Positions 1 through 7,399 of a DNA stretch of 32,587 nt are shown piece by piece. The stretch is from Planctomyces sp. (GTDB lineage Bacteria > Planctomycetota > Planctomycetia > Planctomycetales > Planctomycetaceae), in assembly GCA_027483405.1 (NCBI GenBank), contig JAIXUU010000311.1:1-32587 (forward strand). The letters are read 5' to 3'. Position numbers and translations under genes: made by a program. A model generated the notes under the pieces. It had not been told where the DNA came from, made no database searches, and saw only the letters and a program-made list of their open reading frames with translations. How positions within the stretch are numbered: the first letter of the stretch is position 1; every line of letters begins with the position of its first letter.

Positions 1-66
1 ACGGCCATGTTGATGGGGGTTGTGAGGAAGTCTACAGCTGCATCTGTGGTGGAGAACCGTATTGAC

Positions 67-104
67 CAGGGGGCGGATGAAGACATCCGACCCCTGCCAC
101 CCGG
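67..104. repeat. Dispersed hairpin repeat, family A, copy 1
   Basis: This 38-nt element recurs in inverted orientation at 18803-18840 with 36 of 38 positions identical by eye. Its core forms a hairpin, CGGATG-AAGA-CATCCG, extended by GGGG/CCCC with a one-base bulge. It lies in non-coding sequence near the window edge. The symmetry and recurrence suggest a REP-like intergenic element. The rest of 1-204 shows no credible gene. Confidence 0.75.
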
Positions 105-164
105 CTGATGGCTTGGGGGGCGTTGATCGGCACTGGCCAGTTTGTGGATTTTGTCAGGACGCAA

Positions 165-193
165 CACGTGCTAGGAACGCTTCGTTCCACGTG
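165..193 (-). terminator. Hairpin just downstream of the Uma2-family gene
   Basis: GGAACG pairs with CGTTCC around a three-base CTT loop, and flanking CACGTG copies extend the pairing with a short bulge. It begins about 12 nt past the stop of the minus-strand Uma2 gene, where a terminator would be expected. There is no clear T-tract, so it could equally be an RNA-stabilising hairpin or an unrelated palindrome. Confidence 0.35.
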
Positions 194-204
194 AAACCTG
201 CGAG

Positions 205-789
205 TCAGATGCCAGAGAACGCCTGCCCCACCTCCATCTGAAACTCTTTGAGCGATGGCGATGTGAGTGTCTCACCCATGCGGAAGCGGATGGGATCGCG
301 ATCGAGCCGGTGCGATTCGATGAACCGGTCGGCAGGGGCCAAAGTGGGTTCGACCAGCCAGACTTCTTCGACGCCAATCTTCAGGTACTCAACCGCCTTC
401 TCCAACAGGTCAGTCCAGCGGTTTGAAGGTGACCTGACCTCAATGCATAGCTCGGGAGCCGGGAGCAACGGACCTTCGGGAAGCACGTTCCCTTTGAGGC
501 GTGCAAACGAAATGTAGAAGCCGTCAACGCCGCGAACGGTGTCTGGTTCGGACTTTGTTTGTAGAGCCGTCTCGTGCCCACCAGCCAGGCCGCAATTATG
601 AGTGCGAGCTCAGGTCGTCAAGAGATAGTTCAAATTGGAAATCACGATGGCATGACGCGGGGATGGTGGATTCATCTCGACAATGACTCCCTTGACCAGT
701 TCACACGGTTGCTCGTCCGGAAGTGCCAGGAACTCAGCGGCCGTCATGCGCCTTGTCACTGGGCTCAGGGGAAGTTCGGCAATCGACAT
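205..789 (-). pseudogene. Uma2-family (DUF820) PD-(D/E)XK-like protein, interrupted by one in-frame TGA
   Basis: Reading from the ATG at 789 (GAGG about 9 nt upstream) gives 59 residues, MSIAELPLSP... to SNLNYLLTT, then TGA at 612-610. The same frame then continues without another stop for about 134 codons through VRGVDGFYISFARLKGN, LPEGPLLPAPELCIEVRSPS and EEVWLVEPT to the stop at 205. These blocks match the usual order in Uma2 proteins, a widespread family of putative restriction-endonuclease-like fold often expanded in cyanobacteria and planctomycetes. Without the TGA the protein would be about 194 aa, a normal Uma2 length. There is no frameshift. The ORF track shows only the C-terminal 93 aa, from a GTG. 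The simplest reading is a recent nonsense mutation; a sequencing error is possible. The catalytic residues usually seen in the family (E-V-x-S) appear in the distal part as CIEVRSPS. Confidence 0.8.
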
Positions 790-905
790 CGTTATGCCTC
801 CTCGATTGAAGATTCACTCCCTCTCAGCCTACCACCTGGCGTGAGGTGTCGAAACCCCTTCTTCGTGCTGGCTGGAAGTCGTGGGCCTGCGTGCTGAATC
901 CTGAT

Positions 906-3900
906 TCAAGCTCTCACGAGGAGAGGAAGACGCACAGCCAGTCGCACGGCAGCCAGGGCCGAGAGCATTCCGACCACGAAGACCAGCAGGAGCCAAATGC
1001 CACCTGTGCCCCATGGGACATCTGCCCCGGCGGAAAGAAGTTGAGGCAACATCGAGACCAGAGCCGCGACCGTTCCAAAGCACAACCCCCAGACCAGCAG
1101 CAGAGCATTCTCGCACAGAATCATGCGGGTGATCAGCCCGTTGCCAAAGCCAATCGCTCTCATCAGCGAAAGCTCGGCTTGCCGCTCCCAGACGTTTCTC
1201 AGCATGACCGTCGCCAGCCCGATGGTTCCCAGCAGCAGCCCTAAGCCACCCAGAGCCTGGAAGGCGGCCAGATAAGTGTTCTGTACGGCCAGAAAGCGGG
1301 CGATCCGCACACCCACCGGTTCGAGGTCGAGGCCGTACTCCACCAGACGGGATTCCAACAGGTCGATCGCGGGTTGTTCCTCGGCTGGAGGCACTTCGAT
1401 GAGAAAGTAGCCGTATCCCTTCTGCTCGGGATAAAGCCTCAGGAAGTTTTCCTCGGACATCAGCAGTACACCTTGCAGCACCGAGCCATCAAGCATCCCG
1501 GCAATCTTCAAAGGGGGCGAACCAGAGGGTGCTTCTGGTGCAGGAAGCGTGGCTCCCGGCCCCTTTTTCAGGCTGTAGAGCAAAGTGTTGATATCGCCAA
1601 TCACAGGGATCGTTTCGGTACTGGTGCCCAGCAGTAGCTCCCATGGATTCGCTTCTCTCGCACCGACAAACTTAAAACCCCCGCGTTCGATGAATGATCG
1701 CGGCACACCCAGAATCGTGGGAGCCGTCGCCTGGAACAGGTTGATGCAACTGGCATCTTCTCCCGGCTTCACGCGGAATTGATAAGCCCGCATCGCATCG
1801 AGCAGGCTGGCTTCTTTCGAACCTGCGGGGAACTGGAGCTGGAGCGATTGCCTCCCTGCGGGTGTGTTCAAGTCGTACAGAATGGGACTGGCTGATTCTC
1901 CCACGAGAGCGAAGCCGCCATTCCCACTCGACTTCATCGGTCGGTCAGCGGCAGGATTTCTTTGCCCGGCAGCCACGGTCACAATCACAAAGGTGGCTGC
2001 GGAGATCATCCCTACTGTGAGCAGACTGCGCTGCCTCGCTCGAGTGACGTTTCGCTCTGCCAGTCTGGTGATCCCCGCCAAGCCACTCCCTTGGAGGACA
2101 CTGATCACAGGCCGATCCAGCCACGCACTCAGCGTCCAGAGGGAGGTGGCCAGCAGCAGCATCCCGCAAACGAAGAATCCCACGATCTGCCACGACAATC
2201 CGCCAAAGGCTTCACTGGCGGGAACTACCCCGGCCACCAGGAGGAGGATCATCACAGCTGAGATTCCACCACTGGTCATGGCCTTCCAGCGTGCCTGCAA
2301 ATACCTCGATGGTTGATCTTCCATGAGGTTGCTCTGTCCAGCAAGGAGGTCCCGGATCTCGATCCGGGAGAGATCCCGCAGTGCCCACCAGACGCTGAAC
2401 ATCGCACCGGCAATGGCAATCGCGGCCCCCATGACGAGACTTCCAGGGAGGACATACAGGTCAATGGCACTGGTGCGAATCGCCCCCTTCCACCAGTTGG
2501 TGAGACCGTAAATCATGAGCCGGGCATACGCGGTTCCCAGCAGCAGGCCCATGAGTGAACCCAGGCATGCCAGCCAGAAGCCTTCGCACAACAGCAGCCA
2601 GCGGATCGATGTGGGTGTGAATCCCGTGGCGGCCAGTAGACCCAGTTCGCGGGTGCGCTGCTCGACACCGAGCCGGAAGAGCAGGCTGATGAGTATCAAG
2701 GCGGCCACAATCAGGAAGAAGCTGAAGCCAATAAACAGCCCAGTGAAATCGGTTGCTCCTGCTGCCGTCTTCAGGCCGTAGGCTTTGAGTGGCTGGAGCG
2801 ATAAGCCCGCCGCCGACAGATCGAGCTGCTCAACCATTTGTGAAACAAGTTCTGTTTCGATCGCCTCACGAGTTGTGCCTGCTGGCAATGCCAGACGAAT
2901 CGATGTCAGCGTCCCGTACCGGCTGGGCCAGAGTTCCTGGGCGGTCTCAAGCGACAGGAAGAGTTTCGGGAGGGCCTTGTACTGATCCCAGTACTCATCA
3001 TCACGGGTCGTCACCAGATCGAGCTTCATCGGAAAAGGCTGATCCCAATCCGACAGCGAATCGACATCCGTAATCCCCTTCACTTCAGGAGTCAGATGAC
3101 GGTCAGCCGCTGGCCCCTCGATCTTTGTGATCGCCTCAACCTTGAATAGTCCCGATTCTTCGGGAAGCTCGCCATGTGCCCCGACCTGATGCCATTTCAG
3201 TTCAAGCTCGTCGCCGACTTTTGCGCCCAGGTCTTCTGCAAGATAAGTGTTGATCATCACCCCACGCCCGGAGAGCTTGAACGCTGTCACGGGTTGACCA
3301 CCGACGACTGCCTTAGGCTCGACAAGAGGGAATGGGCCAAAGGGTGGTTCCAGCGCTTTCGCATTGATCCCGGCGACAGTCGAGTACATGGAGTACTGCC
3401 GGGGTTCCCCACCCACTTTTCGAATCGAGTTCGCCAGGTAAACCATGACTGGCGAACTGGCCAGCTTCAGCTTGTCGGCTGCTGACTGAATGGCCTGGGC
3501 CAGCGGGTCTTCGAGCAGCATCCGCTCGCTGTCAATACTCAGGCCCCCGATTGCAGCATCATTGATGACTCGCAGCTGCAGATCGCTGAACGAAACAACG
3601 CTTCGCAAAGCCTCCTCAACGGCGGCTCGGTCTTCTTGTGAGGCCAAGGCACTCTCTGGAGAAGTCGCCCGGGAGTCATGAAAGAAGATCGCATTGACTC
3701 GAGCCGGTGAGCCTTGAGGATCCCGGCGACTGGGCCGAACTTCACCCAGCCCCAGATCCGCTTGTAATGTCTTAAGACTCATGAACAGGCTGAGAGGATC
3801 GAGCTGGCTGGGTGCCAGTCCAAAGTGGGCTGCGGTCACCTCCTGAGGAAGAATCTCGCGAACCGTGAGCGTCACCTCCTGCGAATCGTTGTCTTTCTGC

Positions 3901-4487
3901 CCCAGCAGAGTATCGCGGGGAACAGCCGACGGCAGCTCGACCCAGAGTGTGATTGTGTCTCCCGCCCTCGCTTGAAGTGCTTCAGCCAGTGCCGTGGTGA
4001 TGAGAGCTTCTCGCCCAGCAGGAGGTGCCACTCGCGAAGCTGCTGACGAAATGCTGGTGCCGGGTGCAGATCGATCCAGCCAGGGCCAGAGCCGTTCATC
4101 GACGCCATAAGCCATCACCTGCCCTGCCCGGCGAACGAGCGAGTCAGTTCCGGATTTCGACGATTGTTGATGTTCAACGCCTCCGCGCAGGATCAGTCCT
4201 GGGGCGATCTCGATGCCCTGATCTTTGAGTTTCGCCTGCAATCGGGAGGTGAGATCTTCACGAACAAACCGGGGCCCAGTGATGACAGCATCGACTTCGC
4301 CCAGCCGGCGCAACGTCATGGCCCGCAGACTGCCACGCATGGAGTCGCCCACCAGCAGTGCACCCGTCACGACGGCTGTCGCCGCAATGACGCCCAGCCA
4401 GACGGCCAACGAGGTTCGCCAGTAGTAACGGAGGCTGGCTTTGATCAACAGTGAATGGTGAAGCGAGGCGGCTCCAGAATGTGGCAT
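906..4487 (-). CDS. Large FtsX-domain ABC transporter permease
   Basis: About 1193 aa. An N-terminal membrane helix (about residues 28-48, LAVWLGVIAATAVVTGALLVG) is followed by a large extracytoplasmic region of more than 500 residues resembling MacB_PCD-type periplasmic domains. A first FtsX block (about 585-710) contains the helix FFLIVAALILISLLF and the motif ELGLLAATGF. Further central helices follow, and a second FtsX block closes the protein (about 1070-1190) with ELSLMRAIGFGNGLITRMIL. This is the duplicated FtsX architecture of LolCE/MacB-like and AttF-like permeases, which act with a separate ATPase in the inner membrane to extract or export lipoproteins, lipids or peptides. No ATPase gene is visible nearby, so the partner and substrate are unknown. 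The ORF track starts at TTG 4493; the ATG at 4487 is preferred. It is transcribed divergently from the oxidoreductase at 4776. Confidence 0.88.
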   Translation of the reverse strand: MPHSGAASLHHSLLIKASLRYYWRTSLAVWLGVIAATAVVTGALLVGDSMRGSLRAMTLRRLGEVDAVITGPRFVREDLTSRLQAKLKDQGIEIAPGLILRGGVEHQQSSKSGTDSLVRRAGQVMAYGVDERLWPWLDRSAPGTSISSAASRVAPPAGREALITTALAEALQARAGDTITLWVELPSAVPRDTLLGQKDNDSQEVTLTVREILPQEVTAAHFGLAPSQLDPLSLFMSLKTLQADLGLGEVRPSRRDPQGSPARVNAIFFHDSRATSPESALASQEDRAAVEEALRSVVSFSDLQLRVINDAAIGGLSIDSERMLLEDPLAQAIQSAADKLKLASSPVMVYLANSIRKVGGEPRQYSMYSTVAGINAKALEPPFGPFPLVEPKAVVGGQPVTAFKLSGRGVMINTYLAEDLGAKVGDELELKWHQVGAHGELPEESGLFKVEAITKIEGPAADRHLTPEVKGITDVDSLSDWDQPFPMKLDLVTTRDDEYWDQYKALPKLFLSLETAQELWPSRYGTLTSIRLALPAGTTREAIETELVSQMVEQLDLSAAGLSLQPLKAYGLKTAAGATDFTGLFIGFSFFLIVAALILISLLFRLGVEQRTRELGLLAATGFTPTSIRWLLLCEGFWLACLGSLMGLLLGTAYARLMIYGLTNWWKGAIRTSAIDLYVLPGSLVMGAAIAIAGAMFSVWWALRDLSRIEIRDLLAGQSNLMEDQPSRYLQARWKAMTSGGISAVMILLLVAGVVPASEAFGGLSWQIVGFFVCGMLLLATSLWTLSAWLDRPVISVLQGSGLAGITRLAERNVTRARQRSLLTVGMISAATFVIVTVAAGQRNPAADRPMKSSGNGGFALVGESASPILYDLNTPAGRQSLQLQFPAGSKEASLLDAMRAYQFRVKPGEDASCINLFQATAPTILGVPRSFIERGGFKFVGAREANPWELLLGTSTETIPVIGDINTLLYSLKKGPGATLPAPEAPSGSPPLKIAGMLDGSVLQGVLLMSEENFLRLYPEQKGYGYFLIEVPPAEEQPAIDLLESRLVEYGLDLEPVGVRIARFLAVQNTYLAAFQALGGLGLLLGTIGLATVMLRNVWERQAELSLMRAIGFGNGLITRMILCENALLLVWGLCFGTVAALVSMLPQLLSAGADVPWGTGGIWLLLVFVVGMLSALAAVRLAVRLPLLVRA

Positions 4488-4704
4488 CGTCAACTCTGTT
4501 TAGAATCGTGGTGCGTCGAAGGTTCATCTTCGAATCGATCTACCGGCAGCGAGGTCGATCTGCCCAAATTCATCCTACGAAAATCAGAGACCAGTTGCGC
4601 CGCATCCTGAAAGATCTCATCTCGTCGGAACTGTGCTTCGAGGCCACGATCCATGAACTTTGTGAGAAATGCCGGCGTGGTCAATAAAACTGCGCGTTTC
4701 GTCA

Positions 4705-4751
4705 ATGATCAATCTTCATGACTAAATTAGCATAATTGACTGATTGATCAT
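4705..4751. promoter_or_regulatory. Inverted repeat in a divergent promoter region (possible operator)
   Basis: Perfect 10-bp arms ATGATCAATC (4705-4714) and GATTGATCAT (4742-4751) are separated by 27 nt of AT-rich sequence. They lie in the 288-nt gap between the divergent permease (-) and FAD oxidoreductase (+). The site ends 24 nt before the oxidoreductase ATG. An AT-rich stretch with CATAAT and TTGACT lies between the arms, but no well-spaced -35/-10 pair could be assigned. The rest of the gap shows no gene. Confidence 0.4.
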
Positions 4752-4775
4752 CCCCACCTGTTTGAGCTACGCTCA

Positions 4776-6080
4776 ATGCCTCGTAAGCTGGACGAACCCG
4801 TGACTCTTGATCTGACGACGACCATGCCATCTCCCGACCACACCGACTTCAGCCCGAAGTCAGCCGACACCTCCGGGCCCACCTTTGATGACATTGTCGT
4901 CGGAGCGGGTGTGATTGGTCTGGCACATGCCTACGCGCTGGCACGTCGTGGCCGCAAGGTGCTGGTCATCGAGCGGCATGCCCGGGCCTTGGGCGCCTCA
5001 GTTCGCAACTTCGGCATGATCTGGCCGATTGGCCAGACCCTGGGCACAAACATGAACCTGGCCCTCGACAGTCGCCAGATCTGGGCCGGGCTGCTGGAAC
5101 GATCAGGGATCTGGCATCATCAAGGGGGCTCGCTGCATGTGGCTCATCACGATGATGAAGCTCAGGTATTGCGCGAGTTTCACGAACTGGCGACCCAGGC
5201 TGGCTATGAACTTGAACTGCTGGATGCGCGGGCGACGACCGCCTGCTCACGGGCCGTCAATCCAGAGGGACTCAAACTTTCGCTTTACAGCCGGCATGAG
5301 ATTGCTGTCGATCCACGCGAGGTCATTGCGAAACTGCCAGGCTATCTGCGGGCCAACTATGGTGTGCGATTTGAGTATGGTCAGATGGTGCGTTCCATTG
5401 ATGGACAGAAGGTCAAGACGTCTGCAGGTCAATGGTCGGCCCGGCGCGTCTGGCTCTGCACGGGTGATGAAACACAGATTCTGTACCCGGAAATTTTGAC
5501 CCGGCAAGGGATGTTCCCCTGCAAACTGCAGATGCTCCGCACGGCGGCTCAAACGGGTGATTGGAAAATCGGACCACACCTGGCTGGTGGACTGACACTC
5601 CGGCACTACACATCGTTTGCAGCCTGCCCGACACTCGCTGAACTCAAGGCGCGAGTGGCTCGCGAAATGCCTCTGATGGATCACTTTGGAATTCATGTGA
5701 TGGCTTCGCAGAATGGGCGCGGCGAACTCACGATTGGTGATTCGCACGAATACAACCCGCCCGAAGAACCCTTCGGCAACGTGTCGCCATTCAATACCCG
5801 GCAGATCGACGACCTGATCATGAGCTATCTGAAAACCATCATGGTCGCACCCGATCTGGAGATTGCCGAGCGATGGTTCGGAGTTTATCTGAAGCACCCC
5901 GGCAAGCTGTGGTTTGAAGCGGCTGCCGAACCACACGTCGAAATCCTGACCGGCATCGGTGGGAATGGCATGACTCTCTCGATGGGTGTGAGCGAACAGC
6001 ATGTGGCCCGTGTGCTCGGAGAAGCAATCACTCAGGATCCGGCTCCTGCCAACGCCAGTACGAAACCAGCACTGGTGTAG
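4776..6080 (+). CDS. FAD-dependent oxidoreductase, TIGR03364-like (DadA/glycine-oxidase superfamily)
   Basis: 434 aa. An N-terminal extension of about 36 residues precedes a Rossmann FAD-binding motif, DDIVVGAGVIGLAHAYALA (GxGxxG at 43-48, acidic residue E66 ending the second strand). ASVRNFGMIWPIGQ (about 74-87) is a signature I associate with the TIGR03364 group. The C-terminus, GIGGNGMTLSMGVSEQ, is the second FAD-contacting segment. Such enzymes oxidise amines or amino acids with FAD as acceptor. Relatives have been linked to aminophosphonate catabolism, but no phosphonate genes are visible here, so the substrate is unassigned. No Shine-Dalgarno precedes ATG 4776; the in-frame ATG at 4824 would remove 16 residues without touching the FAD domain. 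There is no signal peptide, so it is probably cytoplasmic. Confidence 0.85.
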   Translation: MPRKLDEPVTLDLTTTMPSPDHTDFSPKSADTSGPTFDDIVVGAGVIGLAHAYALARRGRKVLVIERHARALGASVRNFGMIWPIGQTLGTNMNLALDSRQIWAGLLERSGIWHHQGGSLHVAHHDDEAQVLREFHELATQAGYELELLDARATTACSRAVNPEGLKLSLYSRHEIAVDPREVIAKLPGYLRANYGVRFEYGQMVRSIDGQKVKTSAGQWSARRVWLCTGDETQILYPEILTRQGMFPCKLQMLRTAAQTGDWKIGPHLAGGLTLRHYTSFAACPTLAELKARVAREMPLMDHFGIHVMASQNGRGELTIGDSHEYNPPEEPFGNVSPFNTRQIDDLIMSYLKTIMVAPDLEIAERWFGVYLKHPGKLWFEAAAEPHVEILTGIGGNGMTLSMGVSEQHVARVLGEAITQDPAPANASTKPALV

Positions 6081-6185
6081 CTGCGTAACCCTCGCCCACG
6101 TCTGCGGGTGAGAGGGGGGTACGGAGTGCCGGGTGAGGTTTTTTCGTGGCGATGTGGAGCAGCCACTTACACTTCCGCTGGGTGC

Positions 6186-6207
6186 CACTGCTGGCTTGCC
6201 AGCAGTG
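6186..6207. repeat. Perfect 10-bp stem hairpin in convergent spacer
   Basis: Arms CACTGCTGGC and GCCAGCAGTG are separated by a TT. It lies about 105 nt beyond the stop of the FAD oxidoreductase in the 374-nt convergent spacer 6081-6454. Hairpins with this CTGGC/GCCAG core are, as I recall, common in planctomycete intergenic DNA, but only one copy is seen here. It has no T-tract. Confidence 0.55.
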
Positions 6208-6300
6208 CTCATCCCACGATGTTTTCGGCGTCAGAACTTATTGATGACGAGTCGGGGTCAAAGTACCTCGTTGATAGAACGCCCAATACGTTCGGGCTCA

Positions 6301-6338
6301 CCCTCATCCCGGCCTTCTCCCGTCGAAACGAGAGAAGG
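6301..6338. repeat. Dispersed hairpin repeat, family B, copy 1
   Basis: A 38-nt element starting CCCTCATCCCGGCCTTCTCC. It matches the reverse complement of 11191-11228 at 36 of 38 positions. CCTTCTCCCGT pairs with ACGAGAGAAGG around a CGAA loop with one mismatch. It lies between convergent genes, like copy 2, so a shared role as a bidirectional terminator or mRNA 3'-end element is plausible. The rest of 6081-6454 shows no credible gene. Confidence 0.75.
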
Positions 6339-6454
6339 GGAAACCGATGCCTGATGCAGTCGCGATCACGACTGACGGCTTCAGCCAATCAAACTCTTGG
6401 TGATCAATAGTATGGAGTGGCATCCATCGCACAATGGCGTCAGTCTCCAACGGC

Positions 6455-7054
6455 TCACCGCGAGTTCGACCAAAGTTCCCGATTTTCGGCTGCCAGAAAC
6501 GCGGTCAAAATCATATGAGCAGCGAGCTTATCCACCGGGCTGACGGGAGTTTTTTTCTTCGCACGATTCTGAGGTGAGGAGTGACCAGCACCTGGGGATT
6601 TTTTAGAGGTTCGCCCACTGGCTGGTTTGTTGCCAGAGCGTGGAAAAACTCCATCCTGCCACAACAGCAGTTCTGCCGAGACCGAGGTGTATCGCTCATC
6701 CCAGTATCGAAGTGGCAGGCTCGTGCAGCGAGCCAGCCATTCACCGAATTGTCGGGCTTCCCGCGAGAGCTCACTTTCTTCACCACTGGTATGGAGTGGC
6801 AGACCCACAACTAAACCTGCGACGCGGTAATCGAGGCAGGTCGCCTTAAACCATTCCCGATCGACCGACTCAGACTTACGCTGATAGATCTCCATGGGCA
6901 TAGCCAAAGTCTGCTCGAATGTCGAGATCGCCAGACCCACCCGCTTCTGGCCATAGTCAACTCCCAGGAGACACCCTTCGCGAGGAAATGCCTGCTCACT
7001 CGCCGACTGGCCTTCTTCCGGCTGCTCACCAGAGATTGGAGAATCCTGTGGCAT
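6455..7054 (-). CDS. ruvX: RuvX/YqgF-family putative Holliday junction resolvase / pre-16S rRNA nuclease
   Basis: The RNase H-fold motifs are in order: GVDYGQKRVGLAIS (first catalytic Asp), LVVGLPLHTSGEES, YWDERYTSVSAELLL (acidic residues of motif 3) and DKLAAHMILTAFL (last Asp). YqgF proteins process the 5' end of 16S rRNA and were proposed as Holliday junction resolvases. Normal length is about 140 aa; this is 199 aa from the ATG at 7054. The excess is an N-terminal acidic tail of about 30 residues and a Ser/Lys/Arg-rich insertion of about 40 residues between the DER and DKLAAH motifs. The longer ORF from 7138 adds 28 residues of unlikely sequence. Neither start has a strong ribosome-binding site. 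The gene is divergent from the LptD-like gene. Confidence 0.88.
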   Translation of the reverse strand: MPQDSPISGEQPEEGQSASEQAFPREGCLLGVDYGQKRVGLAISTFEQTLAMPMEIYQRKSESVDREWFKATCLDYRVAGLVVGLPLHTSGEESELSREARQFGEWLARCTSLPLRYWDERYTSVSAELLLWQDGVFPRSGNKPASGRTSKKSPGAGHSSPQNRAKKKTPVSPVDKLAAHMILTAFLAAENRELWSNSR

Positions 7055-7362
7055 CAAGTAATCCAGGCAAAATAGGGGGTTGATTTTCAGGGGTGATCCA
7101 GCGGAGAAAAACCTCTGTCGAGCTGGCGTAACATGCATTTCGACATCAGTTTACGCAGTTTTAGGACTCTTCGTGAAGTCGCTTGTCTGGTTCTGGAAGC
7201 CAGATTGACCCATTTTCCGGCCCAGACATATACTCCCGGACGTTGGAATACTGCCCAATCTGCAGGCTGACAACCTGAAGATGGCCGCAGTCTTCCAACA
7301 AGTTGCCAGGGAAGGTCATCGTTTGGCAGTTCTTGCCAATTTTCGCCGGGGTCTTTCGGTGA

Positions 7363-7382
7363 CACATCCAAGGACGGATGTG
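7363..7382 (+). promoter_or_regulatory. Hairpin directly upstream of the LptD-like ribosome-binding site
   Basis: CACATCC and GGATGTG form a 7-bp stem with a 6-nt loop, ending about 9 nt before the GGAG ribosome-binding site of the LptD-like gene. A second small inverted repeat, TTGGCA...TGCCAA, lies at about 7323-7338. They may be operator half-sites or a 5'-UTR hairpin affecting translation. The remainder of the 345-nt divergent spacer 7055-7399 shows no gene. Confidence 0.35.
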
Positions 7383-7399
7383 ACAAGACAGGAGTGCCC

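Noticed and set aside
610-612. TGA in the Uma2 gene as a selenocysteine codon
   Set aside because: Uma2 proteins are not known selenoproteins, and no convincing SECIS-like hairpin follows the codon.
5247-6212. 321-aa ORF on the minus strand across the FAD oxidoreductase
   Set aside because: It overlaps a gene with clear FAD motifs, and its own translation has no recognisable domain.
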